Assembly (NCBI GenBank): GCA_040507245.1 | Contig: JBEVVH010000050.1 | Location: forward strand, 1-19,972 | Direction: 5' to 3' | Length of the DNA: 19,972 nt | Source: Thiodiazotropha sp040507245 | GTDB lineage: Bacteria > Pseudomonadota > Gammaproteobacteria > Chromatiales > Chromatiaceae | In this document: positions 13,524 to 19,972 of the stretch, one piece after another | Numbering within the stretch: the stretch's first letter is position 1 | How the letters are laid out: every line of letters begins with the position of its first letter | Program-made: the position numbers and the translations under genes | Notes under the pieces: model-generated | Told to the model about the DNA's origin: nothing | Database searches by the model: none | Seen by the model: the letters and a program-made list of their open reading frames with translations, nothing else

Positions 13524-15111
13524 CGAAGCGCTTTTGGTGAATGCCGCTGTGCAGGTCGGGCTGGCCGACGCGGCTCAGGTGGGTGAATTGCGGCAAGTGG
13601 CACGGCGTAATCGGCGTTCCCTGCTCGATGAGCTGATGCGCCACTACCGGTTTCCCCAAAGCGCCGTGTTCCAGGCTTTGGCGAGCCTGCATGGTCTGCC
13701 CTATGTGGCAGCCCATCAGGTGGTGCCCGCTCAGGAGGTAATGGGCAAGGTCTCTCTGGCGACCCTGCAGCGGCGCAAAGTGCTGCCGGTGAAGCTGGGG
13801 GAGGAACTGGTGCTGGCTACCCTCGATCCGGCGGATCAGGTGGCTTTGGAAACGGTCAACCGGGCCTTGGGCCGCACCCTTAAACCGGCGGTGGCCGACC
13901 CTGAAGCGCTGGGCTTCGTTCTGGCTGCCCTGGATGGCGGGGGCGCAGCCACGCCTGACGATGCGTTCGATTCGGTGAGCGCCTTGGATGAGGTGATGAA
14001 GCAGGCCTATATCCGCCGCGCCTCGGACATCCATATCGAGCCGGGACGGGACTATACCCGAATTCGCATGCGGGTCGACGGGCATTTGCAGATCTTGGGT
14101 TTGCGCCTGGCCCGTAATCAGGCCGAGGCCCTGGTCAATCGTATCAAGGTGCTCGCGGGCATGGACATCTCGGAGCAGCGCAAACCCCAGGATGGGGGAT
14201 TTTCCTATGCGGTGCAGGAGTGGGAGCTGCCCGACACCGACCTGCGTGCCGCCACCGTGCCCAGCCGCTGGGGTGAACGGGTGACGCTGCGTATTCTCGG
14301 CCAGGCCGACAGTGTGCTGAGTCTGGCGCAGTTGGGCATGCCGGAACGGATCCGGGAGCAGTTGCAGGAGACCCTGGGACATCCCTTTGGCATGCTGCTG
14401 GTGACCGGCCCGACCGGCAGCGGTAAGTCGACCACCCTGTATGCCTGTCTGCGGGAGCTGGATGCGGATGATCTGAATATTCTGACCGCCGAGGATCCGG
14501 TGGAGCAAACGATGCCGGGAATCACTCAGGTGCAGATCGGGGGGAAGGTGGATTTCGCCGCCACCCTGCGGTCGTTCCTGCGTCACGACCCGGACGTGGT
14601 GCTGGTCGGGGAGATTCGCGATCTGGAAACGGCGGAGACCGCACTCAAGGGCTCCATGACGGGCCATCTGGTGCTATCGACCCTGCATACCAACGATGCG
14701 GTAAGTGCGATTTCCCGCTTGGTCAACTTGGGCTGCGATCGCTATCTGGTCGGTAACACCCTGGTCGGGGTGCTGGCTCAACGACTGGTGCGGCGGCTGT
14801 GCGCCCACTGCAAGGAGGCCTATGGGGCGGACTCCACGGTCAGCGCCTTGCTTGGCTGTGCCGAAGGCACGACCCTCTACCGGGCCAAGGGCTGTCCCGT
14901 TTGTTTGGGCAGTGGCTACAGCGGCCGCACCGGTCTGTATGAAGCGCTGTGGATCGATTCCGATCTGGGGGGACGCATCGCCGCCGGTCTGACAGAGACG
15001 GCGCTGTGCCGGGAGGCTTCCTACAGCAGTCTGTGGCAGTGCGCGGCCGAGAAGGTGTTGGCCGGCGAGACGGCGTTGGACGAGGTGCGCGGTTTCGCGT
15101 TGAACGTCTGA
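13513..15111 (+). CDS. GspE/PilB-type assembly ATPase
   Basis: 532 residues. Motor for filament extension at the cytoplasmic face. An N-terminal GspE_N-like region (about 1-140) has LADAAQVGELRQVARRNRRSLLDEL and a second helix-rich part. The ATPase core has Walker A GPTGSGKSTT (K305), Asp box AEDPVEQ, Walker B-like DPDVVLVGEIRD and His box TGHLVLSTLHTNDA. The zinc-binding four-Cys module of GspE/PilB is intact (C430, C433, C461, C464; CAHC and CPVC). Its N-terminus lacks a clear MshEN RLG motif, unlike MshE. ATG 13513 follows GGGAGGGG and sits within the end of the PilT-like gene. The TGATG at its end couples it to the GspF-like gene. Confidence 0.93.
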   Translation: MAINEALLVNAAVQVGLADAAQVGELRQVARRNRRSLLDELMRHYRFPQSAVFQALASLHGLPYVAAHQVVPAQEVMGKVSLATLQRRKVLPVKLGEELVLATLDPADQVALETVNRALGRTLKPAVADPEALGFVLAALDGGGAATPDDAFDSVSALDEVMKQAYIRRASDIHIEPGRDYTRIRMRVDGHLQILGLRLARNQAEALVNRIKVLAGMDISEQRKPQDGGFSYAVQEWELPDTDLRAATVPSRWGERVTLRILGQADSVLSLAQLGMPERIREQLQETLGHPFGMLLVTGPTGSGKSTTLYACLRELDADDLNILTAEDPVEQTMPGITQVQIGGKVDFAATLRSFLRHDPDVVLVGEIRDLETAETALKGSMTGHLVLSTLHTNDAVSAISRLVNLGCDRYLVGNTLVGVLAQRLVRRLCAHCKEAYGADSTVSALLGCAEGTTLYRAKGCPVCLGSGYSGRTGLYEALWIDSDLGGRIAAGLTETALCREASYSSLWQCAAEKVLAGETALDEVRGFALNV

Positions 15112-16337
15112 TGGCGAACTTCCGATATCGTGTGCTCGATGAACAGGGCGCGGAGCTGCAAGGCGTTCTGGAGGCTGAGAACAGGCGCGAAGCGATCGCG
15201 CAGCTGAGGGCCAAGCGTTACTTCCCTGTGGATCTGGAAGAAGGGGGTGGGGAGGAATCGCCGGGACTGCGCCGGCAGCTCTCCCGGCTCAATCCCGGAC
15301 GCTACCGCAAGGTGCGGCTGATGGATCTGCTGGTGTTCTTCCGCCAGCTGGCGATGATGCTGCGCGCCGGGCATACGGTGGTGCAGGCGTTGCAAAGTCT
15401 CACGCCGATGCTGGCTCGCTACCGGTTGCGCAGCAGCGTGGAGCGGATGGCGCAACAGATTCAGGCCGGTGCGGGATTCTCCTCTGCGATTGCGCAGGAG
15501 ACGGTGTTTCCCGAAGTGATACCCCGCTTGATTGAAAGCGGTGAGATGACCGGTGAGCTGGACGAGGTGATGGCGCGGATCGCCGACGATCTGGACCGGG
15601 CCATCGAGATCCGTCGCAAGCTGGTGGCGAGTCTGACCTATCCGGTCATCGTGATCGTGGCTTCGATCGCGGTGATTCTGTTTCTGGTGCTGGGGGTGGT
15701 GCCCAAGTTCGCCACCTTTCTCGAGGGCAAGGGGACTGATCTGCCACCCAGCACCCAGATGCTGATGGACATCTCCGCTTTCATTTCGGACTACGGCCTG
15801 TGGCTGGGGTCCGGTATTTCTCTGGCGCTGTTTCTGGTTCTGGCGGCCTATACCACGGCCCCAGGCAAGCTGGCGATCGACCGGGGGCTGTTGCGGGTGC
15901 CGTTGGTCGGCGGCTCGATTACCGCCGCGGCCATGGCGCGCAGCGGCTGGACCCTTTCGATGATGATCAACAGCGGTCTGACCCTGCTCGATGCAGTGCG
16001 TCTGACCGCGATCGTCAACGCCAATGCGGTATTGCGCCAGAGCTTTGAACGGGCAGGTGAAAGCTTGCTGCAGGGGCGCAATCTTGCGGTTTGCCTGCGG
16101 GAGCGGGGTATTCCTCCCATGATGGTGCATCTGGCCAGCGTGGGGGAGCAGAGCGGTGAGCTGGGCAGTGTGATGGCGGAACTGGCGGAGTTCTACCACA
16201 AGGAGCTGGATGCGCGGATCAAACAGCTGACCGGCATGATCGAGCCGCTGCTGACACTGTTGGTCGGCGGCCTGGTGGGGTTTGTGTATATCGCCTTCTT
16301 CCAGGCGGTTTTTGCCGTGGCGAACGGGGGGCGTTGA
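15111..16337 (+). CDS. GspF/PilC-type inner-membrane platform protein
   Basis: 408 residues, the family's usual length. Polytopic protein on which the ATPases act to move pilins. The start MANFRYRVLDEQG is typical of the GspF N-terminus. Two T2SSF domains are visible, about 70-195 (VFFRQLAMMLRAGHTVVQAL, IESGEMTGELDEVM) and about 272-398 (MARSGWTLSMMINSGLTLLDAV, VGEQSGELGSVM). Transmembrane helices lie near 176-200, 227-248 and 376-400. ATG 15111 shares its A with the GspE stop (TGATG). An upstream in-frame extension to 14949 lies inside the ATPase gene and is not needed. Its stop overlaps the next start in the same way. Confidence 0.93.
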   Translation: MANFRYRVLDEQGAELQGVLEAENRREAIAQLRAKRYFPVDLEEGGGEESPGLRRQLSRLNPGRYRKVRLMDLLVFFRQLAMMLRAGHTVVQALQSLTPMLARYRLRSSVERMAQQIQAGAGFSSAIAQETVFPEVIPRLIESGEMTGELDEVMARIADDLDRAIEIRRKLVASLTYPVIVIVASIAVILFLVLGVVPKFATFLEGKGTDLPPSTQMLMDISAFISDYGLWLGSGISLALFLVLAAYTTAPGKLAIDRGLLRVPLVGGSITAAAMARSGWTLSMMINSGLTLLDAVRLTAIVNANAVLRQSFERAGESLLQGRNLAVCLRERGIPPMMVHLASVGEQSGELGSVMAELAEFYHKELDARIKQLTGMIEPLLTLLVGGLVGFVYIAFFQAVFAVANGGR

Positions 16338-17005
16338 TGTTTGGGAGAAGTGCCAAAAAAGGGCTCTGGCTGTGTCTATTAAGCGGAGGGCTGTTGCACG
16401 GGGCAGCGGCGGATGTTCCGTCCGCGGATGGTACGCTCGCCGTGGTTACGAACACGGCATCCAGCGAGGTGCGGGCGCCGTTGAGCGAGTCCCTAAAGCA
16501 AATCGGATCCGAGGATGCGCCCTCTCTGGAGCGTTCGATGCAAACCCTCGATCGCTACTACGACCGGGTGCGGGAACAGACCGGCGGAGTGAAGCCGGGT
16601 AAACAGGCTGCTGTGTCGACCGGGACGCTGCAAAACAAACCCTCGATGCCCCAGATGCTTGCCCCCACGACAGAGCGACGCACGGATGTCTATCGCGACC
16701 CCTTTGCCATGACCGAGGCGCTGATCCGTAAGAGCGGCACACCCGGCAAGGAGCTGGAATTCAGCCCGGTGAACCTCAAGGTTCGGATTCCCAAGCTGTC
16801 ACTCAAAGGGGTCGTCAACAAGGGCGAAGGAGAGATGGCCGCGCTACTGGATATGGCGGGCTACGGCACCTATGTGGTGCGCGAGGGGGATACCCTCAGT
16901 CTGCCCGATCAGGGTGAAAACAGTGTGATCAAGATCCAGCGCATCGACCGTTTGAGTCTGGTGGTGCAGGTGGGGTTGATCGGTCAGGTGATCGTGGTTC
17001 GATGA
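16337..17005 (+). CDS. PilP/GspC-like periplasmic protein
   Basis: 222 residues. N-terminal signal peptide (KKGLWLCLLSGGLLHGAAA, cleavage near 25); the Cys in LWLC does not form a lipobox, so unlike many PilP proteins it is probably not a lipoprotein. A long, probably unstructured linker (about 25-115) follows. The C-terminal domain begins at YRDPFAMTEAL and contains LSLKGVVNKGEGEMAALLDMAG, GTYVVREGDTL and VIKIQRIDRLSLVVQVG, which follows the beta-rich PilP / GspC homology-region pattern. Its expected role is to link the PilN/PilO-like inner-membrane complex to the secretin N-domains. ATG 16337 overlaps the GspF stop (TGATG) after a G-rich Shine-Dalgarno; a TTG one codon earlier is possible. 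It ends ATGA with the secretin gene. Confidence 0.8.
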   Translation: MFGRSAKKGLWLCLLSGGLLHGAAADVPSADGTLAVVTNTASSEVRAPLSESLKQIGSEDAPSLERSMQTLDRYYDRVREQTGGVKPGKQAAVSTGTLQNKPSMPQMLAPTTERRTDVYRDPFAMTEALIRKSGTPGKELEFSPVNLKVRIPKLSLKGVVNKGEGEMAALLDMAGYGTYVVREGDTLSLPDQGENSVIKIQRIDRLSLVVQVGLIGQVIVVR

Positions 17006-19120
17006 CAAGGGTATCTGAGATGGAAGTTGCAGCAAGTCGACGGATCAGGGTTTGGGCCTTGCTGGGAGTACTCCTGGCGGGGGTGCTGCTGACCCAGGGG
17101 GTTCGCGCCGAGGATGATCCCCGGCTTGGGGACGTGGAGTTTCGTGGGGCGAGCATCGGGGACGCGGTACGGATTCTGGCCGAGTTGTCCGGCAAGAACA
17201 TCATCGTTACCCGCGAGGCAGAGGTGACGGTCAAGGAGGGGGTCTATCTGTTCCTGCACGACGCGCATCTGCTCGGGGTGATTGACAGCATCTGCCGCAT
17301 TACCGGGTTGTGGCATCGGCGCAATCCCGACACGGATGTGCATATTCTGATGACTGACGAGCAGTTTCGTCAGGATCTGGTGGTCTATCGCCACAAGGCG
17401 ACCCGGGTGTTCAATCTCAAGCACCAGAATGTGGTCAGCGCAGCCAATGCGGTGCAGGCCCTGTTCGGCGAGCGGGTCAATCTGCAGGAGCCGGTGGATG
17501 ACAACAGCTATCCTTTCGATGGCGACATGGGCAGCAGCGAAAGCAACAGCGACAGCGTCCGATTCACGAGCAGTCGCTCCAGCAAAAAGAAGACCACGGT
17601 TTTCGACGACGATGAGCGGCTCCAGGGAGAGGTGACCCGGGTGGGAGAGATCTCCTATGACCGCGGCAAGAATTTCCGTCCGGAGGAGCGCTACGAGGCG
17701 CAAGATCTGACCGGCAGCATCAAGGCGGCGCCGATCCAGCTCATCTATAACCGACTGCACAATCTGCTGCTGGTGCGCAGCAGCGACGAGAAGGCGCTGG
17801 ACGACATCGCGGCGTTGATCCAGACCCTGGACCGGCCCGCCAAGCAGGTGTTGCTGCAGATGAAGATCCTCAAGGTCAGTCTGGGGGAAGACGATCGTTC
17901 AATTTTCGATTTTCAATACACCAACGGTTCCACGGAGGGGCCGGACACCGGCATGAGCGTCAATCCCCTGGGTGGTTCGAGCCTGCCGGAACTGGCCATG
18001 GGACTGGGCAACAACGCCCTGGAGGCGAGCAACTTCATCTTTCAGCTGGCCCGGGGCAACTGGATCTGGCGGCTGCAGCTGTTCGAATCCCAAAACAAGG
18101 CCGAGGTGCTCTCCACGCCGCTGCTGATGGCTTCCAACAACAAGGAGGCGGAGCTGTTCATCGGTGAGGAGCGACCCATCGTGGAGGGGGTGAGCACCAG
18201 TGGCGGCGAGCTGACCGAGGCGGGCACCACCACGCCGTTGGTGGTGGAGTCTGAAATCAAGAAACAGAAGGTCGGCACGCTGCTGAAGATCTGGCCGCGC
18301 ATCAACTCCGACGAAACCCTGACCCTGGATATCGAACAGCAGATCTCGCGGGTCAATCCGGGCGCCGCAAGCATTCCGGTGACCGGATCCGGAGGCACCG
18401 TGATGGAGTTCAATATCGATACCGTCAGCACTACCACCCTGGAGCTGACCGCCATTGCCAAGAGCGGTCAGACCATCGCCGTGGGAGGATTGATCGAACG
18501 GGAGAAGAGTCACGAGGTCAGCAAGATTCCACTGATCGGCGATATCCCCGGGTTGGGGCGCCTGTTCACCCGGGAGCAGGAGGGGGGCGATCGTTCCGAA
18601 CTGGTGATACTGATCAAACCGTTCATCTATGACCAGGCCTGGTTGGCGGACAAAAGCACCGAGGAGATTCAGCGGGAGTTGCTAAGCGAAGAGTCGGAAG
18701 CGGCTTTCGCTGGCATTCTCGAAGATCACACCCCGGGGGAACCGTTGCCGGCGTCTCGCAAGGTGGATGCCTTGGCCGGCGAGTTGCGCCGCGCGATACG
18801 GGCGCTCGAGTCGCAGCCGGTCGATGCACTGAATCTGCGCTGGCGGGTCGGGGGATCTGGCGCTGCGCAGCCGCCGGGTATGGCAGGGCAAGGGTCTGTT
18901 CGTCACCGAGGTTTGGGTGCGCAATCAGGGCCTGATGCCCAGTTCGCTGAGCGGGGATCTGCTGGGGGATTACTGGCAGGGTGTGGCCTGGCCGGTGGCT
19001 GGCAGGAAGCAGCGACTCGAAGCGGACGAGACAGCGCGGGCCTACCTGATATCGCCCCGTACTTTGGAAGATACCCTGGAGCGCCAGGGCATCGAGTTGA
19101 GCTACGAACTGAGAGACTGA
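17002..19120 (+). CDS. Secretin (GspD/PilQ/MshL-like) with C-terminal extension (frame break near 18850)
   Basis: Outer-membrane multimeric pore. Signal peptide to VRA-E (about residue 36). N0/STN-like domain (LGDVEFRGASIGDAVRILAELSGKN split across about 42-65), N1-like domain (VFNLKHQNVVSAANAVQALFG), a Ser/Asp-rich insert (about 168-205: SSESNSDS, SSRSSKKK, DDDER), then N3-like IYNRLHNLLLVRSSDEKAL. The secretin core includes EVLSTPLLMASNNKEAELFIGE, VGTLLKIWPRINSDETLTL and the hallmark IPLIGDIPGLGRLF near 507-520. About 165 extra residues follow. As sequenced, the frame runs on to 19341 and fuses with the next gene. Removing one G from G5 (18850-18854) gives VGDLALRSRRVWQ and VRNQGLMPSSLSG and ends at TGA 19118-19120, 705 residues in total; I use that end. 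The start ATG overlaps the PilP-like stop (ATGA). Confidence 0.85.
18850..18854 (+). other. Frame break in G5 run of the secretin gene
   Basis: GTC GGG GGA TCT in the secretin frame turns into Gly/Ala/Gln-rich sequence that is not protein-like. With one G fewer (GTC GGG GAT CTG GCG) the reading continues sensibly to TGA 19118-19120, 5 bp before a lipoprotein start. This suggests one inserted G. Confidence 0.7.
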
Positions 19121-19125
19121 ATCCC

Positions 19126-19341
19126 ATGCGCGTAACAGGTTTGCCATTGATCTCTGCTGTTTTCCTATGCGCCCTTGTGCTGAACGGGTGCGCCGCGCTG
19201 GGGGGGCACCCCTTCGGCTGGTCCCCGGAGGAGGAATCGGTTTTGCCACCGGTTGAGCAGGTCATTTTATTCATTAAACCCGGGCCGGAGGATGCCTATC
19301 GGCGGCTCGACTTTTCCTTAGCAACAGAATCAGGAGTCTGA
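19126..19341 (+). CDS. Small outer-membrane lipoprotein, possible pilotin
   Basis: 71 residues beginning MRVTGLPLISAVF. A type II signal peptide ends in the lipobox LNGC, with C22 as the lipidated residue; no Asp follows at +2 (it is Ala), so outer-membrane sorting is expected. The mature part is only 50 residues (GGHPFGWSPEEESVLPP, VEQVILFIKPGPEDAYRRLDF). It lies 5 bp after the corrected secretin stop and 3 bp before the next gene, in the same frame as the uncorrected secretin reading, so a simple ORF call swallows it. Secretins often need a small lipoprotein (pilotin) for outer-membrane targeting; the position suggests that role, but no known pilotin family is recognised. Confidence 0.65.
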   Translation: MRVTGLPLISAVFLCALVLNGCAALGGHPFGWSPEEESVLPPVEQVILFIKPGPEDAYRRLDFSLATESGV

Positions 19342-19344
19342 ACG

Positions 19345-19887
19345 ATGGCGCTGCTTTTCTGGATTAATCTCTATCACCAATTGGGGGTGGATCTGTGCGT
19401 CGGCGCCTCGACCCATGCGATGGTTTTCTATCACGTGGTGCTGGCGCAGGGTTACACCTCCCGGGATCAGCACAGGTTCCTGCACATCGTCTATCGGCTG
19501 CTGCGTATCGGCATGGTCATCGCGATCAGCTCAGAACTGCTGATGTTCGGCTACAGCGTCCATGTGAACAACTACCTCTATTGGACCCAGAATCCGGAGG
19601 TGCTGATGCGCCTGACCCTGCTTGGGGTGATCCTGGTGAACGCGATCCTGATGCAGACCCGCAAGATCTCCATGTGGATCGCGCCGGCCATAGCGGGGGG
19701 CTCCTGGTACGCCTACTTCTTTTTCAGCGTCTTTGTCGACATCCGCTGGGTGGACACCGGCTGGGGTTACGCGCACCTGCTGGCCGGCTACGCGGTGTGG
19801 CTGATGATCGTGGCCACGGTGCTGATCGGCCTGCGGTTCTATCTGACGCGTAATCACGCGAAACAGCCGGTGGCGAGCTACTATTAA
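19345..19887 (+). CDS. Polytopic inner-membrane protein, unknown
   Basis: 180 residues, no family recognised. Four to five hydrophobic segments: about 13-33 (weak), 52-75, 87-105, 109-132 and 144-167. Aromatic and histidine residues are frequent. H24 and H30 fall in the first segment (ASTHAMVFYH) and H144 at the start of the last (YAHLLAGYAVW), a spacing that could suit heme or metal ligation between helices; this is speculation. A strong AGGAG lies 8 nt before ATG 19345, inside the end of the lipoprotein gene, so it belongs to the operon by position. It could be an accessory platform component or an unrelated passenger. No terminator is visible in the remaining 85 bp. Confidence 0.8.
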   Translation: MALLFWINLYHQLGVDLCVGASTHAMVFYHVVLAQGYTSRDQHRFLHIVYRLLRIGMVIAISSELLMFGYSVHVNNYLYWTQNPEVLMRLTLLGVILVNAILMQTRKISMWIAPAIAGGSWYAYFFFSVFVDIRWVDTGWGYAHLLAGYAVWLMIVATVLIGLRFYLTRNHAKQPVASYY

Positions 19888-19972
19888 CCCGGCAATAAAA
19901 TACATCTGCTACGCGGCATAAGAAATCTTCTCGTGATTAAAGTATTTTGCAACTCGCTTTGGTTTCTTTTGT

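Noticed and set aside
13081..14667. Long minus-strand open frame opposite the PilT- and GspE-like genes
   Set aside because: His/Gln/Arg-rich shadow of two clear ATPase genes in high-GC DNA.
15021..16199. Long minus-strand open frame opposite the GspF-like gene
   Set aside because: Gln/His-rich shadow without any domain pattern; the plus strand encodes intact GspF.
17002..19341. A 779-residue secretin-lipoprotein fusion
   Set aside because: The middle (about 18855-19120) is low-complexity out-of-frame reading, and the C-terminus contains a complete lipoprotein signal peptide; an extra G explains it better.

Overview
The window looks like the chromosome of a high-GC gammaproteobacterium. The evidence is a GlnE of the enterobacterial two-domain type, the glnE - ilvE - zf-CHCC gene order seen in many gammaproteobacteria, tightly packed genes with TGATG/ATGA junctions, and a type IV pilus / type II secretion (T4P/T2SS) assembly operon. 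A more precise lineage (for example a Chromatiales-like sulfur oxidiser) would be a guess.

Layout. (1) 120-4123, plus strand: glnE, ilvE and a 62-residue zf-CHCC zinc-finger gene, all ordinary housekeeping genes. (2) 4188-5781, minus strand: a DUF2325 coiled-coil protein preceded by a 55-residue His/Cys-rich mini-protein. A near-perfect Fur-type 7-1-7 box (5822-5836) overlaps their likely promoter. (3) 5782-6285: a 504-bp intergenic region between divergent units, holding the Fur box, a second palindrome over a plus-strand promoter, and a leader hairpin. (4) 6335-19887, plus strand: one long operon for an envelope-spanning pilus/secretion machine. In order: large pilin-like protein, GspG-like pseudopilin, small anchored protein, second pseudopilin with a large C-terminal domain, GspL/PilM-PilN-like bitopic protein, PilO/GspM-like protein, PilT-like ATPase, PilB/GspE-like ATPase, GspF/PilC-like platform, PilP/GspC-like protein, secretin, small lipoprotein, polytopic membrane protein.

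How the machine would work. GspE and PilT would act at the base on the GspF platform. The PilM/N/O/P-like proteins would span from cytoplasm to periplasm and dock on the secretin, which forms the outer-membrane pore. The pilins would form the filament. No prepilin peptidase is present here, so one must be encoded elsewhere.

Most notable points. Three operon genes carry single-base frame breaks, each in a homopolymer (A6 at 9917, G7 at 10811, G5 at 18850), and correcting each restores a sensible protein end or continuation. One correction restores a TAATG stop/start junction; another separates the secretin from a lipoprotein to which it is otherwise falsely fused. The first pilin also has its best ribosome-binding site and ATG in a different frame. 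The GspL/PilM-like protein contains a sequence resembling the 24-residue MshEN cyclic-di-GMP-binding motif, which is normally found on the assembly ATPase. The system mixes T2SS and T4P traits, including a PilT-like ATPase and a secretin with a roughly 165-residue C-terminal extension.
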